From Symploca sp. SIO3C6 (GTDB lineage Bacteria > Cyanobacteriota > Cyanobacteriia > Cyanobacteriales > Coleofasciculaceae): a stretch of 64,000 bases of DNA. The notes beneath the pieces are model-generated. The model did not search any database, had not been told where the DNA came from, and was given only the letters and a program-made list of their open reading frames with translations. The stretch covers positions 1 through 64,000 of the forward strand of contig JAAHHJ010000030.1 of NCBI GenBank assembly GCA_010692425.1. Direction: 5' to 3'. A program made the position numbers and the translations under genes. Position 1 is the first letter of the stretch; every line of letters starts with the position of its first letter. Of this stretch, positions 16,554 through 28,424 are shown piece by piece.

Positions 16554-17363
16554 ATGAAAGATAAGCTAATCAAGATACGACGTACTATTTACCCACAATT
16601 TAGTCAGTTTTTTAGAGGGTATGTAGATAAAAAAATTTTCTTTATTCACTTACCAAAATGTGGAGGTTCTTCGATACATCAAGGGATCAAAAATAGCTTT
16701 AATCCCTTTGAATGGATTTCTGGAAACCTTATTCACTTGGATCCACAAGCTTCATTGAAAGGCTCCCAAATTGCTGGCTCCCAACTCAGCGATTACAGAG
16801 AGAAGCTACTGTTATATTTTATGTCTAAAGACCAATGTAAATATATCAGTGGTCATTTTATATATAGCGATAATGCTTTTCAAGAATTCGGTAATGAATG
16901 GAATTTTATCACCGTTATTAGAGAACCAGTTTCTCGATGGTTTTCTCATTATTTTTTCAATAGGTTTAAAACAGATGATCATTTTCATCTAGACTTGGAT
17001 CTAGAATCATTTGTTGAATCAGAACAAGGTATTGCCTGGGGCAGTACCTATGTGAATAAATTTGCAGGAAATATTCTTCCAGGCGAAGTTTCTTCTAATG
17101 AAGCTATCAACCAAGCAATTAATAATTTGAATAATTTAACTTTGGTAGGAGTTTTAGAAAGACTAGATATTTTCGCCAGAGATTATGAGAAATTATTCGG
17201 GGCTAGGATTGTTTTTGACCGATACAAAACCAATCCTTTATCTAAAGATAAACAACAAGAACAGATCACTGACAGGATCCGAAAGAAAGTAGAAAATATT
17301 TGCCAGCCGGATATTATATTCTATGAATCTGCGCTAAAGCGAATTAGGGCTAAACAGCAATAG
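16554..17363 (+). CDS. Sulfotransferase family protein
   Basis: A 269-residue protein with the two PAPS-binding signatures of the Sulfotransfer_2 type. The 5'-phosphosulfate loop KKIFFIHLPKCGGSSIHQGI is at residues 26-45 and the 3'-phosphate site VIREPVSRWFSHYFF at about 122-136. Such enzymes move sulfate from PAPS to a carbohydrate or other hydroxyl acceptor; bacterial members often modify extracellular polysaccharide. No signal peptide or membrane segment is obvious. It stands alone behind a block of MITE-like elements and its codon use is more AT-rich than its neighbours, suggesting an acquired accessory gene. The ATG is the first in frame; no strong ribosome site is visible. Confidence 0.82.
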   Translation: MKDKLIKIRRTIYPQFSQFFRGYVDKKIFFIHLPKCGGSSIHQGIKNSFNPFEWISGNLIHLDPQASLKGSQIAGSQLSDYREKLLLYFMSKDQCKYISGHFIYSDNAFQEFGNEWNFITVIREPVSRWFSHYFFNRFKTDDHFHLDLDLESFVESEQGIAWGSTYVNKFAGNILPGEVSSNEAINQAINNLNNLTLVGVLERLDIFARDYEKLFGARIVFDRYKTNPLSKDKQQEQITDRIRKKVENICQPDIIFYESALKRIRAKQQ

Positions 17364-17369
17364 CAAGTA

Positions 17370-17521
17370 AAACCTTTGTTTGAATGTGTTCAGGCATAAT
17401 CTCCTGAGCCATCAGCCGCTACTTGTTTTCACAATCTATGGTTTTTCTAGGCAAGGTCCCTATGGTAGTGTTAAGGCTGCCACAACGATAGTCTCTGGAC
17501 TCTTTAAAGAAATCCTATTGT
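17370..17521 (+). pseudogene. Possible gene remnant after the sulfotransferase
   Basis: An open frame without a start codon encodes about 50 residues, including LLVFTIYGFSRQGPYGSVKA and ATTIVSGLFKEILL before TAA. The composition looks protein-like and the segment may be the C-terminal end of a lost gene, but I do not recognise the family. Low confidence. Confidence 0.25.
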
Positions 17522-17587
17522 AAGCGTGATCAAGGGTGTCTACAAGAGCGCGTAACTGAGATCTTGCACCATTATCCCAAAATCCAA

Positions 17588-17653
17588 AAAACCCGATTTT
17601 TAAAGGCTGAAACCCTATTGATTTCGTTGTGGTTTAGTTAAAAATCGGGTTTT
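17588..17653. repeat. 16-bp perfect inverted repeat (AAAACCCGATTTTTAA)
   Basis: AAAACCCGATTTTTAA (17588-17603) and TTAAAAATCGGGTTTT (17638-17653) enclose 34 bases. It lies 130 bases before zds. It is probably a short mobile or structural repeat; it could also end transcription coming from upstream. Confidence 0.7.
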
Positions 17654-17781
17654 CAATATGAGGTAGAAAATCTGAGCGTAACCACATCTGCTCATAATCT
17701 CCTTTTAAAGCGGGGAGATTTTAAACAGATCAAGGCACAACTCTATTACAATATGTAAAAAAACTGAAAGGGAAAGGCTGA

Positions 17782-19248
17782 ATGCGTGTTGCAATCGTCG
17801 GGGCAGGATTAGCTGGAATGGCGACAGCAGTTGAGTTAGTCGATGCTGGTCATGAAGTGGAGATTTTTGAATCCCGTCCCTTTGTCGGCGGCAAAGTCGG
17901 CAGCTGGGTAGACGCTGACGGCAACCATATTGAAATGGGGTTGCATGTTTTCTTTGGCTGCTACTACCAGTTATTTGATTTAATGAAGAAGGTGGGAGCA
18001 TTAGAAAACTTGCGCCTCAAAGAGCATACTCACACCTTTGTTAATAAAGGTGGTCGTATTGGTGAGCTGGATTTTCGCTTCATCAGCGGTGCCCCCTTCA
18101 ACGGTTTAAAAGCATTTTTTACTACCTCCCAACTATCCCCACAAGATAAACTGCAAAACTCTCTAGCCCTGGGAACTAGCCCCATTGTTCGCGGTTTGGT
18201 AGACTTTGATGGTGCCATGAAAACCATCCGCCAACTGGATAACATTAGCTTTGCTGACTGGTTTCGCTCCCACGGCGGCAATAATGGCAGTTTGAAGCGG
18301 ATGTGGAATCCCATTGCCTATGCTCTGGGCTTTATCGACACCGAGAATATTTCTGCCCGTTGTATGTTGACGATTTTCCAGTTATTTGCATCAAGAACCG
18401 AGGCATCGGTATTGCGGATGCTGGAAGGCTCACCCTCCGAATATTTGCATAAACCGATAGTTAATTACCTCGAAGCGCGAGGAACAAAAATTCATACGAG
18501 GCGCCGGGTAAGAGAAATTCTGTTTAGAGAGGAAGGGGAGCAAACTCAAGTCAGCGGCTTAGCCATCGCTAAAGGCGAAACTGAAGAAATAATTACCGCT
18601 GATGCCTATGTCTGTGCTAGTGATGTTCCTGGCGTGCAGCGTTTACTACCACCAGCATGGCGCAAGTGGCGTGAGTTTGATAACATTTACAAGCTAGAGA
18701 CAGTGCCAGTAGCAACTGTGCAGCTAAGATTTGATGGCTGGGTGAGTGAACTTGATAGCGTCACCAAACGCCAACAACCAGTAGCAACCGGAATAGATAA
18801 CCTGCTCTATACTGCAGATGCCGACTTCTCCTGCTTTGCTGACTTAGCTTTAACTAGTCCTAGTGATTATTATCAACCAGGTCAAGGTTCACTGTTACAA
18901 TTGGTGCTAACGCCAGGAGACCCCTTTATCCGCCAAAGCAATGAGGCGATTGCTCAACATGTTCTCCAGCAAGTCCATGAATTGTTCCCCTCTTCCCAAG
19001 AATTAAACATGACCTGGTACAGTGTAGTTAAGCTGGCTCAGTCTTTGTACCGGGAAGCACCAGGCATGGACCCCTACCGCCCTGATCAAAAAACACCTGT
19101 GAGCAACTTCTTCCTCGCCGGTAGCTATACTCAGCAAGATTATATCGATAGTATGGAAGGAGCTACCATTTCTGGTCGTCGTGCAGCCAAGGCAATTTTG
19201 GAAGTTACTGATAGAATTTTAGGTCGCTCTCTGGTAACAGCCGCTTAA
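17782..19248 (+). CDS. zds: 9,9'-di-cis-zeta-carotene desaturase
   Basis: A 488-residue FAD enzyme of the plant/cyanobacterial type (also called crtQ). The dinucleotide motif [20 protein letters not shown] is at residues 3-22, followed by [35 protein letters not shown] is diagnostic for the Zds/Pds group, and the C-terminus has the FAD-contact segment [20 protein letters not shown]. It dehydrogenates zeta-carotene to lycopene on thylakoid or cytoplasmic membranes. The length is normal and no motif is missing. An AAAGGGAAAGGC site precedes ATG 17782. The SRPBCC gene that follows is a common neighbour of zds in cyanobacteria and may be co-transcribed. Confidence 0.95.
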   Translation: MRVAIVGAGLAGMATAVELVDAGHEVEIFESRPFVGGKVGSWVDADGNHIEMGLHVFFGCYYQLFDLMKKVGALENLRLKEHTHTFVNKGGRIGELDFRFISGAPFNGLKAFFTTSQLSPQDKLQNSLALGTSPIVRGLVDFDGAMKTIRQLDNISFADWFRSHGGNNGSLKRMWNPIAYALGFIDTENISARCMLTIFQLFASRTEASVLRMLEGSPSEYLHKPIVNYLEARGTKIHTRRRVREILFREEGEQTQVSGLAIAKGETEEIITADAYVCASDVPGVQRLLPPAWRKWREFDNIYKLETVPVATVQLRFDGWVSELDSVTKRQQPVATGIDNLLYTADADFSCFADLALTSPSDYYQPGQGSLLQLVLTPGDPFIRQSNEAIAQHVLQQVHELFPSSQELNMTWYSVVKLAQSLYREAPGMDPYRPDQKTPVSNFFLAGSYTQQDYIDSMEGATISGRRAAKAILEVTDRILGRSLVTAA

Positions 19249-19405
19249 TTCCCTAAAACTTATGAGTCCTTAGCTCAAAAAGCCAGTGACTAATGGACAT
19301 CTCCAATAATTAACCTGAAACTTTTGTACTACAGTTGTTGAATCTTAATTTTTGGAGATGTCTAATGATCACAAATATAAAATACTTGTATTCACAAATC
19401 ATCTA

Positions 19406-19846
19406 ATGTCTAATTGGCTAGAACACAGCGTACAGGTACAGGTAGAAGTTCCTATAGAATTAACTTGGAGCCTTTGGTCAGATTTAGAGCAAATGCCCCG
19501 TTGGATGAAGTGGATTGACTCAGTTAAGGTGCTAGAAGACAATCCCGAGCTATCCCGTTGGAAACTTGCCAGTAGCGGCTTTGAATTTAGCTGGCTCTCT
19601 CGCATTCTCAAACTTGAACCTAATCAGATTATTCAGTGGGAATCGGTAGATGGCTTGCCCAACCGAGGGGCAATTCGCTTTTATGATCGTCACGGTAGCA
19701 GTATCGTTAAATTGACCGTAGCTTACGCTATTCCCGGATTTCTCGGTAAATTGATGGATAACCTGTTTTTGGGTAAGATTGTTGAATCTACGATTCAGGC
19801 AGATTTAGAGCGATTTCGGCAATATGCTCTCCAAGCTAAGTCCTAG
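19406..19846 (+). CDS. SRPBCC (START-like) protein linked to zds
   Basis: A 146-residue protein starting MSNWLEHSVQVQVEVPIELT. I choose this ATG over a TTG at 19352 because homologs I recall start here and the upstream 18 codons are not conserved-looking. The SRPBCC/polyketide-cyclase-like pattern includes LWSDLEQMPRWMKWIDSVKV, SWLSRILKLEPNQIIQWESV and GAIRFYDRHGSSIVKLTVAY. The fold binds hydrophobic ligands in a deep cavity. Position after zds suggests a role with carotenoid or another lipid, but this is inference from context only. Confidence 0.82.
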   Translation: MSNWLEHSVQVQVEVPIELTWSLWSDLEQMPRWMKWIDSVKVLEDNPELSRWKLASSGFEFSWLSRILKLEPNQIIQWESVDGLPNRGAIRFYDRHGSSIVKLTVAYAIPGFLGKLMDNLFLGKIVESTIQADLERFRQYALQAKS

Positions 19847-19891
19847 TAATCAGATAACAGAAATAACCAATCAGTTGCTTTGTATCGCTAA

Positions 19892-20752
19892 ATGACACCC
19901 GAACAACTCATCGTTAACGGTATTTCTTTAGGTAGCATTATTGCCCTGGCAGCGGTAGGATTGACACTGACCTATGGTATTTTGCGGCTTTCCAATTTTG
20001 CCCACGGTGACTTTATGAGCTTGGGTGCTTACTTGACATGGTTAGCTAACATCAACGGAATTAACATCTGGCTATCAATGATATTAGGTGCTGTTGGTAC
20101 CGTGGGGGCAATGTTGTTAACCGAAAGGTTAGTGTGGCGACAAATGCGTGATCGTCGTGCTTCTGCTACTACTTTAATTATCCTATCAATTGGGCTTGCC
20201 TTGTTTATCCGCAACGGCATTATCTTGATTTGGGGTACTAACAACTACTCCTATGACTTACCAGTTATTGAAGCGATAGATATTTTCGACCTCAAGATTG
20301 CTTACTATCGGATTATAGTTGTGGCAATGGCGCTGGTGGCGATCGCGGCAGTGCACTTTTTGTTGCAAAATACTAAAATCGGTAAAGCCATGCGTGCCGT
20401 AGCCGACAATATAGACTTAGCCCGTGTCTGTGGGATTAACGTTGAGAAGGTAGTAATTTGGACATGGGTAATTACTGGCACCCTCACTGCCCTTGGTGGT
20501 TCGATGTATGGTCTAATTACTGCTGTACGCCCGAATATGGGTTGGTTTCTAATTTTACCAATGTTTGCATCGGTAATTCTTGGCGGTATTGGCAATCCCT
20601 ACGGTGCAATTGTGGGAGCATTGGTAATAGGTATAGCCCAAGAAGTTAGTGTTCCCTGGTTAGGATCAGAATACAAAATTGGTGTTGCACTGTTAATGAT
20701 GGTATTAGTGCTACTATTTCGTCCCCAAGGTTTGTTTAAAGGTACTATTTAG
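19892..20752 (+). CDS. Branched-chain/neutral amino-acid ABC transporter permease, LivH type
   Basis: A 286-residue integral membrane protein with about eight hydrophobic segments. It has the LivH-type sequences NGISLGSIIALAAVGLTLTY, GILRLSNFAHGDFMSLGAYL and, near the end, VILGGIGNPYGAIVGALVIG, the latter close to the cytoplasmic coupling loop. In cyanobacteria such permeases belong to the Nat system for neutral amino acids or to urea uptake. No LivM, LivG/F or binding-protein gene lies beside it, so the partners must be encoded elsewhere. Start ATG 19892. The specific substrate is undetermined. Confidence 0.88.
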   Translation: MTPEQLIVNGISLGSIIALAAVGLTLTYGILRLSNFAHGDFMSLGAYLTWLANINGINIWLSMILGAVGTVGAMLLTERLVWRQMRDRRASATTLIILSIGLALFIRNGIILIWGTNNYSYDLPVIEAIDIFDLKIAYYRIIVVAMALVAIAAVHFLLQNTKIGKAMRAVADNIDLARVCGINVEKVVIWTWVITGTLTALGGSMYGLITAVRPNMGWFLILPMFASVILGGIGNPYGAIVGALVIGIAQEVSVPWLGSEYKIGVALLMMVLVLLFRPQGLFKGTI

Positions 20753-20921
20753 TTTAGTTCTTCGTCAACTGCTGCACAAAGACTTAATGCTTAGAAGGAG
20801 GTGATTTTCCTTCAGAGTGAGTATTTTATAATTCAATGTTCAAGGTGTTAAGCTGCAATATCTACCTAACCCTTAAAATTAGACATTTGGACTGTACAGG
20901 ATTTACACGATTAGTCGATGC

Positions 20922-22286
20922 TTAACAACTAGCTACTACAGATTCATTTACCCTTTCACCAGTCAAACTAAAAGCACGCACCTGTGTAATTTTAACCTTT
21001 ACTAACTTACCCTTTAATCCTTCAATATCTCCACTAAAGAAAGTAAGCCGATTTCCCCTAGTGCGCCCCATAACTTGAGTGTTATCTCTGGGATTTTGAG
21101 CTTCTACCAAAACCTCTTCCACACGTCCCAAATAACGTTGCGATCGCTCTGCTGCTTTTACTGACACTAAACGGTTAAGACGCTGAAGGCGATCGCTTTT
21201 TACCTGTTCACTAAGCTGATTATCCCATAATGCGGCTGGCGTACCTGGACGAGGAGAATAGGCAGCAGTATTAAGTAGATCAAAGCCAATATCCTCTACT
21301 AGCTTTAATGTATTCTCAAACTGTGCTTCCGTTTCCCCAGGAAAGCCAACAATTGCATCTGCACTAATAGCAGCATCAGGCATATACTCACGAATGGTAT
21401 TGATAATGCGGCGATATTTCTCATGAGTATAGCCTCGCGCCATTGCTTTGAGCAGCTCATTATCACCAGATTGGAAAGGAATGTGGAAATGTTCACATAC
21501 CTTAGGTAACTCCTTACAGGCACGAATCAAGCGCTCCGTGAAATAGCGGGGGTGACTAGTGGCAAAACGGATACGCTCAATTCCTGGCACATCATGAACA
21601 TAATAGAGCAAATCCGTCAAGGTGTGTTGATGACGCCCAGACTCAGTGACGCCTGGTAAATCTCTTCCATAGGCATCAATATTTTGACCAAGTAAAGTTA
21701 CTTCCTTGTAACCTTGTCGCCCTAACTCCTCAATTTCAGCACGAATAGCTTCTGGAGTACGAGATTGCTCTGTGCCTCGCACATTAGGAACCACACAATA
21801 AGTGCAGCGCTCATTACAACCATAAATAACATTTACCCAGGCAGTCACAGCACTATCGCGACGGGGTTTAGTGATATCTTCAATAATCTCAATCGCTTCT
21901 GTGGCAACTACCTGATTACCATTAAACACCTGTTCTAACAAATCCTGGAGGCGATTGGCATGTTGTGGTCCCATCACCAAATCTAACTCCGGCACCCGGC
22001 GTAATAGTGATTCTCCCTCTTGCTGGGCAACACATCCAGCCACTACTAGGGTAAGATCAGGATGTTCCTGTTTGCGTTTTGCCTGTCTACCTAGGTAAGA
22101 ATAAACCTTTTGCTCAGCGTTATCCCGAATAGTACAGGTGTTATAGAGAATTAAGTTAGCATCGTTGGGGTCTTCTGAGAATTCAAAGCCCATATCCTCG
22201 AGGATACCAGCCATGCGCTCAGAGTCTGCTTTATTCATCTGGCAGCCAAAAGTGGTGATGTGGTAGCGGCGCTCAGAAGTAGTCAT
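20922..22286 (-). CDS. miaB: tRNA-2-methylthio-N6-dimethylallyladenosine synthase
   Basis: A 454-residue radical SAM methylthiotransferase. The N-terminal MTTase domain has the three cluster cysteines in [29 protein letters not shown] and [13 protein letters not shown]. The radical SAM motif CNERCTYC follows, with [12 protein letters not shown] and the [19 protein letters not shown] segment, and a C-terminal TRAM domain (about residues 380-445) binds RNA. It adds a 2-methylthio group to i6A37 of tRNAs reading UNN codons. Two in-frame starts six bases apart are possible; the later ATG at 22286 matches the usual N-terminus MTTSERRYH. Monocistronic. Confidence 0.95.
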   Translation of the reverse strand: MTTSERRYHITTFGCQMNKADSERMAGILEDMGFEFSEDPNDANLILYNTCTIRDNAEQKVYSYLGRQAKRKQEHPDLTLVVAGCVAQQEGESLLRRVPELDLVMGPQHANRLQDLLEQVFNGNQVVATEAIEIIEDITKPRRDSAVTAWVNVIYGCNERCTYCVVPNVRGTEQSRTPEAIRAEIEELGRQGYKEVTLLGQNIDAYGRDLPGVTESGRHQHTLTDLLYYVHDVPGIERIRFATSHPRYFTERLIRACKELPKVCEHFHIPFQSGDNELLKAMARGYTHEKYRRIINTIREYMPDAAISADAIVGFPGETEAQFENTLKLVEDIGFDLLNTAAYSPRPGTPAALWDNQLSEQVKSDRLQRLNRLVSVKAAERSQRYLGRVEEVLVEAQNPRDNTQVMGRTRGNRLTFFSGDIEGLKGKLVKVKITQVRAFSLTGERVNESVVASC

Positions 22287-22364
22287 GATCAATTACTGCC
22301 AACGATGTTAAAAGGAAATTGAATTCCTATTATAGAAAATGGTTCATAGTAGGCGCTGGGCAAA

Positions 22365-22436
22365 GGCTAAGTTAACGCCAAAAGATAAGACAATGAACAA
22401 TGAGCAATGAACGATGAACCATTAACCATTAACAAG
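22365..22436. repeat. ATGAACAATGAAC-type repeat at a gene start
   Basis: Tandem AATGAACAATGAGCAATGAA and CCATTAACCATTAAC units. They include the start codon of the next gene and encode its first residues MNDEPLTIN. Similar units occur at 14463, 9039 and 44103. Confidence 0.7.
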
Positions 22437-24386
22437 CGGCGGAAAAGATATTTTCCTTTACTTAAAATTTCCCTGCCACTGCTGTTTAGCTTCAGTTTAG
22501 TCATAGCCAGTTGCTTACACTCACAGGTTGCCAGCTCAGCACCAACTATACATGTTACAGGTCAACCGTTATCAGTTAACGGTACTACTGAAGTACCTGT
22601 AGGATTATTCGGCGTACATGCTACTCCCCTAACTCCTAAGCAGCAGCAAGAATGGGGTATTGAGTCGGTGCGCGTGATCCAGCCTCAACCTAACAGTAAG
22701 CCACTTCTACCAGGCAATCACCAAAGCATACCAGCTACAGTGCAAATGATTGTCGAGTGTTTTTATGACCGCTATCGCCCAGCACTAATACTCTCACAAC
22801 CAAATAATTGGCAGCGTATTCTCTCGGAACTAGGCTCAAATTATGGTAAAGCATCATTAAATACTGGTCAAGTTCACCACGTTGAATTTTGGAATGAGCC
22901 TTATCTCAACTGGGCGGCTAAACCTGGTGTAAACTATGATGGTCGCTTTTATGACCAGTCAAATGTTGCTAAGGGTGCAAGAGTTCGTATTCGTAATCAG
23001 CAGGAATTTACAGAGCATTTAGTTTGGCGTCGAGGTTTGTGGGTATTGCCTGCTGATAGTAACCAGCCAAATTATGTTGCTGCTCGTTATCGCCCTCAGG
23101 GAGTTGGTGTGGGACAATCTTATCAGTGGCGCGATCGCACTTACCGCGTAATTGAAACTTGGCTAGCCCGTGACACTACCCAGACTCACTGGTTTTCTGG
23201 ACAACAGAATCGTATCTTTTACGAAGAAATGTTAGCTGTATTTGGCAAGGCACTCAAGGCGGCTAATCCCAAAGTGCAACTAGTGGCAGGTTGGGGCTTC
23301 CACATTCATCAAGACGGCTGGGAAGGTTGGCGTCAACTTTATAAACCACTTGTTGATAATTTTCATCAACTGCTCGATGGTTTAAATGAACATCATTATG
23401 GGGGCGATACCAGAGTAGTTACGGCAGATTATGAGACAGTAACTGCTTACACTGATCGTACCTACGGCAAGCGCCTGCATTTTTATAATACCGAAGCTGG
23501 TGGTATGCTCGATCCAGAGCGCCCTGACTCGATACGCCCACGTCCAGAAGGTAGTCCCTTGGCACAGGCGTTAGGTGCGATGACTTATACTCTGAGGGAT
23601 ATTGTACATGTAATCGATATTGCCCCAGATAAAGCAGTGGCACGTGCTGCCCATGAAGCTGATAAAAATGGCGGTGATGAATACGCCTTCCGCTTGTTAC
23701 GTCCGCTGCGGGGTAAGTTGCTCTATTGTACAAGCCCTTGGTCTAATCTTTGGTGTGTTGCCAGCCGCAACGGTAATAAAATGGCAGTAGTACTATTTAA
23801 TGATAGCCGAGGGGAGCGTCAAATATCTCTGCAAGTAGATGCACCGAATTCAAATTATTTTAATGGCGCTCGCAGGTTATCAGTTCATCCCCGTAGGGAT
23901 AAACAAGGGCTAGAATTAGTTAGTAATAAATTAAATTTAGATAAGTTTTCCCAGAAGGTATCTAAATTTTCTCAGCAACTGAAACTCCAGGGGAAGTCTG
24001 GCACAACTTTAGTTTTTGATATCGCAGATGGGGATAATAATACTCAAACAGTAACTCTGACTCAGCATTTTGCTGAAGGTATCTTGATGAAGGTGTCGCC
24101 GGAGCAGCCTTTAGAATTATCTATATCGCTTCCATCAGAGGAACTTGCACGAGCTGATAGGACGCGGCTAAAAGTAGTGCTACCTGACTATAATGGTCAG
24201 GGGACAGTTGATATTAATGGTACAACTGTTGCTTTGGAGGAAGGGAAGTGGACAGTGCGACAGGATATTGATCCTAGTTTTTTAAAAACTAATACTAAAC
24301 TGACTTTTAAAACTGATGAGCAAGCTTATGGCTTGTGGATGGTGAGTATTGAATTGATTGATACAGCGGTTTCAGGCTCGATGTGA
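22407..24386 (+). CDS. Exported glycosidase-like protein (clan GH-A features)
   Basis: A 659-residue protein. After a repeat-derived start (MNDEPLTINKRRK) there is a hydrophobic signal segment (residues 18-40, with IASC and ASSAP). The body shows VEFWNEPYLNW, the N-E-P motif that carries the acid/base glutamate in clan GH-A TIM-barrel glycosidases, and later HFYNTEAGGMLDP, a plausible nucleophile glutamate. A C-terminal region (about 470-655) looks like beta-sandwich modules. I infer a secreted or periplasmic polysaccharide-acting enzyme, possibly related to GH39 or beta-agarase-type proteins, but cannot assign a family or substrate. Monocistronic. Confidence 0.65.
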   Translation: MNDEPLTINKRRKRYFPLLKISLPLLFSFSLVIASCLHSQVASSAPTIHVTGQPLSVNGTTEVPVGLFGVHATPLTPKQQQEWGIESVRVIQPQPNSKPLLPGNHQSIPATVQMIVECFYDRYRPALILSQPNNWQRILSELGSNYGKASLNTGQVHHVEFWNEPYLNWAAKPGVNYDGRFYDQSNVAKGARVRIRNQQEFTEHLVWRRGLWVLPADSNQPNYVAARYRPQGVGVGQSYQWRDRTYRVIETWLARDTTQTHWFSGQQNRIFYEEMLAVFGKALKAANPKVQLVAGWGFHIHQDGWEGWRQLYKPLVDNFHQLLDGLNEHHYGGDTRVVTADYETVTAYTDRTYGKRLHFYNTEAGGMLDPERPDSIRPRPEGSPLAQALGAMTYTLRDIVHVIDIAPDKAVARAAHEADKNGGDEYAFRLLRPLRGKLLYCTSPWSNLWCVASRNGNKMAVVLFNDSRGERQISLQVDAPNSNYFNGARRLSVHPRRDKQGLELVSNKLNLDKFSQKVSKFSQQLKLQGKSGTTLVFDIADGDNNTQTVTLTQHFAEGILMKVSPEQPLELSISLPSEELARADRTRLKVVLPDYNGQGTVDINGTTVALEEGKWTVRQDIDPSFLKTNTKLTFKTDEQAYGLWMVSIELIDTAVSGSM

Positions 24387-24763
24387 TCTAGTGAAAGCGA
24401 ATTGAGCATTATTCTACCAACCCCTCTGATTCTACCACATCTGTCGCACTGACGGCATACTCTTTGGCTAAAGTGGCAAATGGAAATGGAAAAGGCAGGG
24501 AAACTTCATCTGCAAAATAATAGGACTTACGCATTGACAGAAAAGTCAAAATATGGGTAGGTGGTTAGAAGATGTTTAACCCCGCTCTATTCGACATAGC
24601 GCTTGCCCTTAACTTCAAAGACCATCAAGAACGCATATTTAATTTTTAGTTCAGAGGGCAATTTGTAGCATAACTTAACCAACCAGTGTATTTTGCTTGG
24701 CACCAGCATTTCTCGGAAGCTCTTATCCTAGAAAGGAAGACTTCACGCATCGTCAACAAAGCT
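24387..24763. other. Spacer with an element-end sequence
   Basis: No clear gene. AGGACTTACGCA at 24531-24542 is identical to the end of the MITE-like element at 16140-16305 and may be the end of another such element; I could not find its partner. An open frame extends upstream of the next gene's preferred start but does not look coding. Confidence 0.4.
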
Positions 24764-25135
24764 ATGGTTAAGCCATTTGATCCCGAAGAGGGCTGGCCCT
24801 TTGATGAACAGACAGAAAGGGAATGCCCTTTTGGTCGAACTCTCGAAGACTATACCCTCACGGGGAAATTACGCAGTTTCCACAACTCTTTTGACAGCAG
24901 TCTCAGAGCGATCTTACAGGATTGCCTATACCGAATTGACGATCAAGAAGGGGTGATCACTTTCCAAATCCTTTGTCCTAACGAAACTGTCTATAAACGC
25001 CTCCTCAAAAAGCGAGAAAAGGTACGCCGCAGCGTTGGCATCGTCGGTGAGATCGACTACTATGCTTTGTGCATAGAACGAGATGGTCTGCACTGTCAAG
25101 TACTTGATACGAACAGCTATAACGGCGGCATTTAA
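24764..25135 (+). CDS. Hypothetical protein, unrecognised
   Basis: A 123-residue soluble protein starting MVKPFDPEEGWPFDEQTERE. I prefer this ATG to an earlier TTG/ATG frame start at 24686, whose extra residues look non-coding. Visible features are an acidic Pro/Trp-rich N-terminus with CPFGRTLEDYTLTGKLRSFH, a possible alpha/beta core and a basic stretch LLKKREKVRRSVGIVGEIDY. It ends with a run of small polar residues. I do not recognise it and see no partner gene. It could be a small regulatory or toxin-type protein, but nothing supports that directly. Confidence 0.5.
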   Translation: MVKPFDPEEGWPFDEQTERECPFGRTLEDYTLTGKLRSFHNSFDSSLRAILQDCLYRIDDQEGVITFQILCPNETVYKRLLKKREKVRRSVGIVGEIDYYALCIERDGLHCQVLDTNSYNGGI

Positions 25136-25740
25136 GCAAAAATGCCATAAGCCGCGCCTAAGCAAATGCCAGGAGCGCGGCACCTCCTAGTTTTCAACAA
25201 AATCAAGATCTGTAATTGTTATTCACAAAAATCCTGAGTTACCGAGCAAATCCCTTAATACCTCTCTAGCAAGGACATCTAGCTCAACAAAATTATCCCT
25301 AAGCCGACTCTTGCTATGGGTAGATGCTCTGAGCCTCAAACCTATTATGTCAGCCCATTTGCCGCTAGAATTCAGTAAATGTAAGTCTTACCAGCTATCT
25401 GAAAAGATTAAATCTTTAGGTATACATATTTTTTTTGTTTATTGTTCCTATTTTTATATTTAAATTAAACAAAATAATATAAAAAAGCTAAATTAGGACT
25501 AAAAAACTAAAAAAAGCCATTATTTTAGCTAATAAATTAAATTAATCATTTTCTATCTCTTTTAAACCTCATTTTATTTGAAAAGACCCTTTCTTTTGCT
25601 TGGCAGTTGGTCAATAATGCAATCAAAGACAACAGGAAGCGAACAACTGCTGGCTTTGGGTCAAAACCTCTGTGCCGAAACAACCCAGCCTCAGATAAGA
25701 AAACCTATTTGAGATCCGAAAGAGTAGGAGAAAAAGAAGC
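25136..25740. promoter_or_regulatory. Long AT-rich leader/promoter region of chlL
   Basis: 605 bases without a gene. 25420-25560 is very AT-rich and probably contains the chlL promoter. The last 150 bases are more balanced and likely form a transcribed leader ending in an AGTAGGAG ribosome site 11 bases before the GTG start. No riboswitch fold is recognised. Confidence 0.45.
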
Positions 25741-26607
25741 GTGAAACTCTCAGTTTATGGAAAAGGCGGTATTGGTAAATCCACAACGAGCTGTAATATC
25801 TCAGTAGCTCTAGCTAAACGCGGTAAGAAAGTACTACAAATTGGTTGTGACCCTAAGCACGACAGCACCTTTACCCTCACCGGCTTTCTGATTCCTACCA
25901 TTATCGATACACTTCAGGATAAGGATTACCACTACGAAGATGTGTGGCCTGAAGATGTAATCTATAAGGGCTATGGCGGCGTTGATTGCGTCGAAGCAGG
26001 TGGTCCTCCTGCTGGTGCTGGTTGCGGTGGCTATGTTGTAGGCGAAACAGTAAAGCTACTCAAAGAACTTAATGCCTTTGATGAATACGATGTCATTTTG
26101 TTTGACGTACTAGGTGATGTTGTCTGTGGTGGCTTTGCTGCTCCCCTTAACTATTCTGACTATTGTATGATTGTCACAGACAACGGCTTTGATGCCCTGT
26201 TTGCTGCTAACCGGATTGCTGCCTCTGTACGCGAGAAAGCTCGTACTCATCCCCTACGCTTAGCTGGTTTAATTGGCAACCGCACTTCCAAGCGTGATTT
26301 AATCGACAAATACATTGAAGCAGTACCGATGCCAGTATTGGAGATTCTGCCACTAATTGAAGATATTCGCGTCTCTCGCGTTAAGGGCAAAACCCTGTTT
26401 GAAATGGCTGAAACTGACCCTTCACTCGAATCTGTCTGCCAGTATTACTTAAACATCGCCGATCAAATTTTAGCAGCTCCAGAGGGTGTGGTACCGAAGG
26501 ATGCAGCGGATCGTGAGTTGTTCTCGTTGCTATCTGACTTTTACCTTAATCCACAACAGCCGAAGGTAGTGAGCCAAGAAGAAGAACTAGACATGATGAT
26601 GGTTTAA
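25741..26607 (+). CDS. chlL: Light-independent protochlorophyllide reductase, iron protein ChlL
   Basis: The 288-residue ATPase, related to nitrogenase NifH, that passes electrons to the ChlN/ChlB complex for chlorophyll synthesis in the dark. The P-loop GKGGIGKST is at residues 8-16, and the cysteines binding the shared 4Fe-4S cluster are Cys95 (AGAGCGGY) and Cys129 (GDVVCGGF). The start is GTG at 25741; an AGTAGGAG ribosome site upstream and the standard N-terminus [13 protein letters not shown] fix it. Full length. chlN follows on the same strand after 215 bases that hold a repeat element. chlB is not in the window. Confidence 0.97.
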   Translation: MKLSVYGKGGIGKSTTSCNISVALAKRGKKVLQIGCDPKHDSTFTLTGFLIPTIIDTLQDKDYHYEDVWPEDVIYKGYGGVDCVEAGGPPAGAGCGGYVVGETVKLLKELNAFDEYDVILFDVLGDVVCGGFAAPLNYSDYCMIVTDNGFDALFAANRIAASVREKARTHPLRLAGLIGNRTSKRDLIDKYIEAVPMPVLEILPLIEDIRVSRVKGKTLFEMAETDPSLESVCQYYLNIADQILAAPEGVVPKDAADRELFSLLSDFYLNPQQPKVVSQEEELDMMMV

Positions 26608-26618
26608 TTGATACCAAA

Positions 26619-26712
26619 GATGGGGAGATGGGGGGAGGGGGAGATGATTTAAAGAATTCTCTGACAACCAGAAAATATAAGCTTTGAATGCACACTAGTT
26701 TATCCCCATTTC
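26619..26712. repeat. Octamer repeat plus conserved tail (copy 2), between chlL and chlN
   Basis: A GGGGAGAT/GGGGGGAG run (26619-26646) followed by AAAGAATTCT and AATATAAGCTTTGAATGCAC, matching the tail of the copy at 10422-10527. It separates two genes that normally form one transcript and may influence read-through. Confidence 0.8.
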
Positions 26713-26804
26713 CTAAAAGTCTGCTATATATCAATTGCCGCGCCTCCTTGTCTGGTGCCTCATCAGCATCTGTAGCCAAGATAAATGAAATCAGTATTAA
26801 TTAA

Positions 26805-28226
<1,422 letters not shown>

Positions 28227-28275
28227 ATTTCTATTTTTGCTCGGTTTTTAAAGTTCTCTTCTCGAACAGAGCGGT

Positions 28276-28332
28276 CAAATTGCAATTACCCCTGCTTTTA
28301 TGATGCCCAGAGGGTTGTAGGGGTGAGTGCAG
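28276..28332. repeat. Fragment of the 260-bp MITE interior
   Basis: TGCTTTTATGATGCCCAGAG and GGTTGTAGGGGTGAG match the interior of the elements at 31051 and 34152 (TGCTTTTATGATGCCCGGAG, GGCTTTAGG/GGCTGTAGGGGC). No terminal inverted repeats are present, so this is a decayed or partial copy, at the left edge of the accessory island. Confidence 0.65.
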
Positions 28333-28424
28333 AGTGATCGCTCTTTACTTTTGTTTTCCTGAGTCACCCTACGCACCGCAATCATCTTTGCAGTCGAGGA
28401 TTTCATCAAAGTTTTCTGGAGTCG

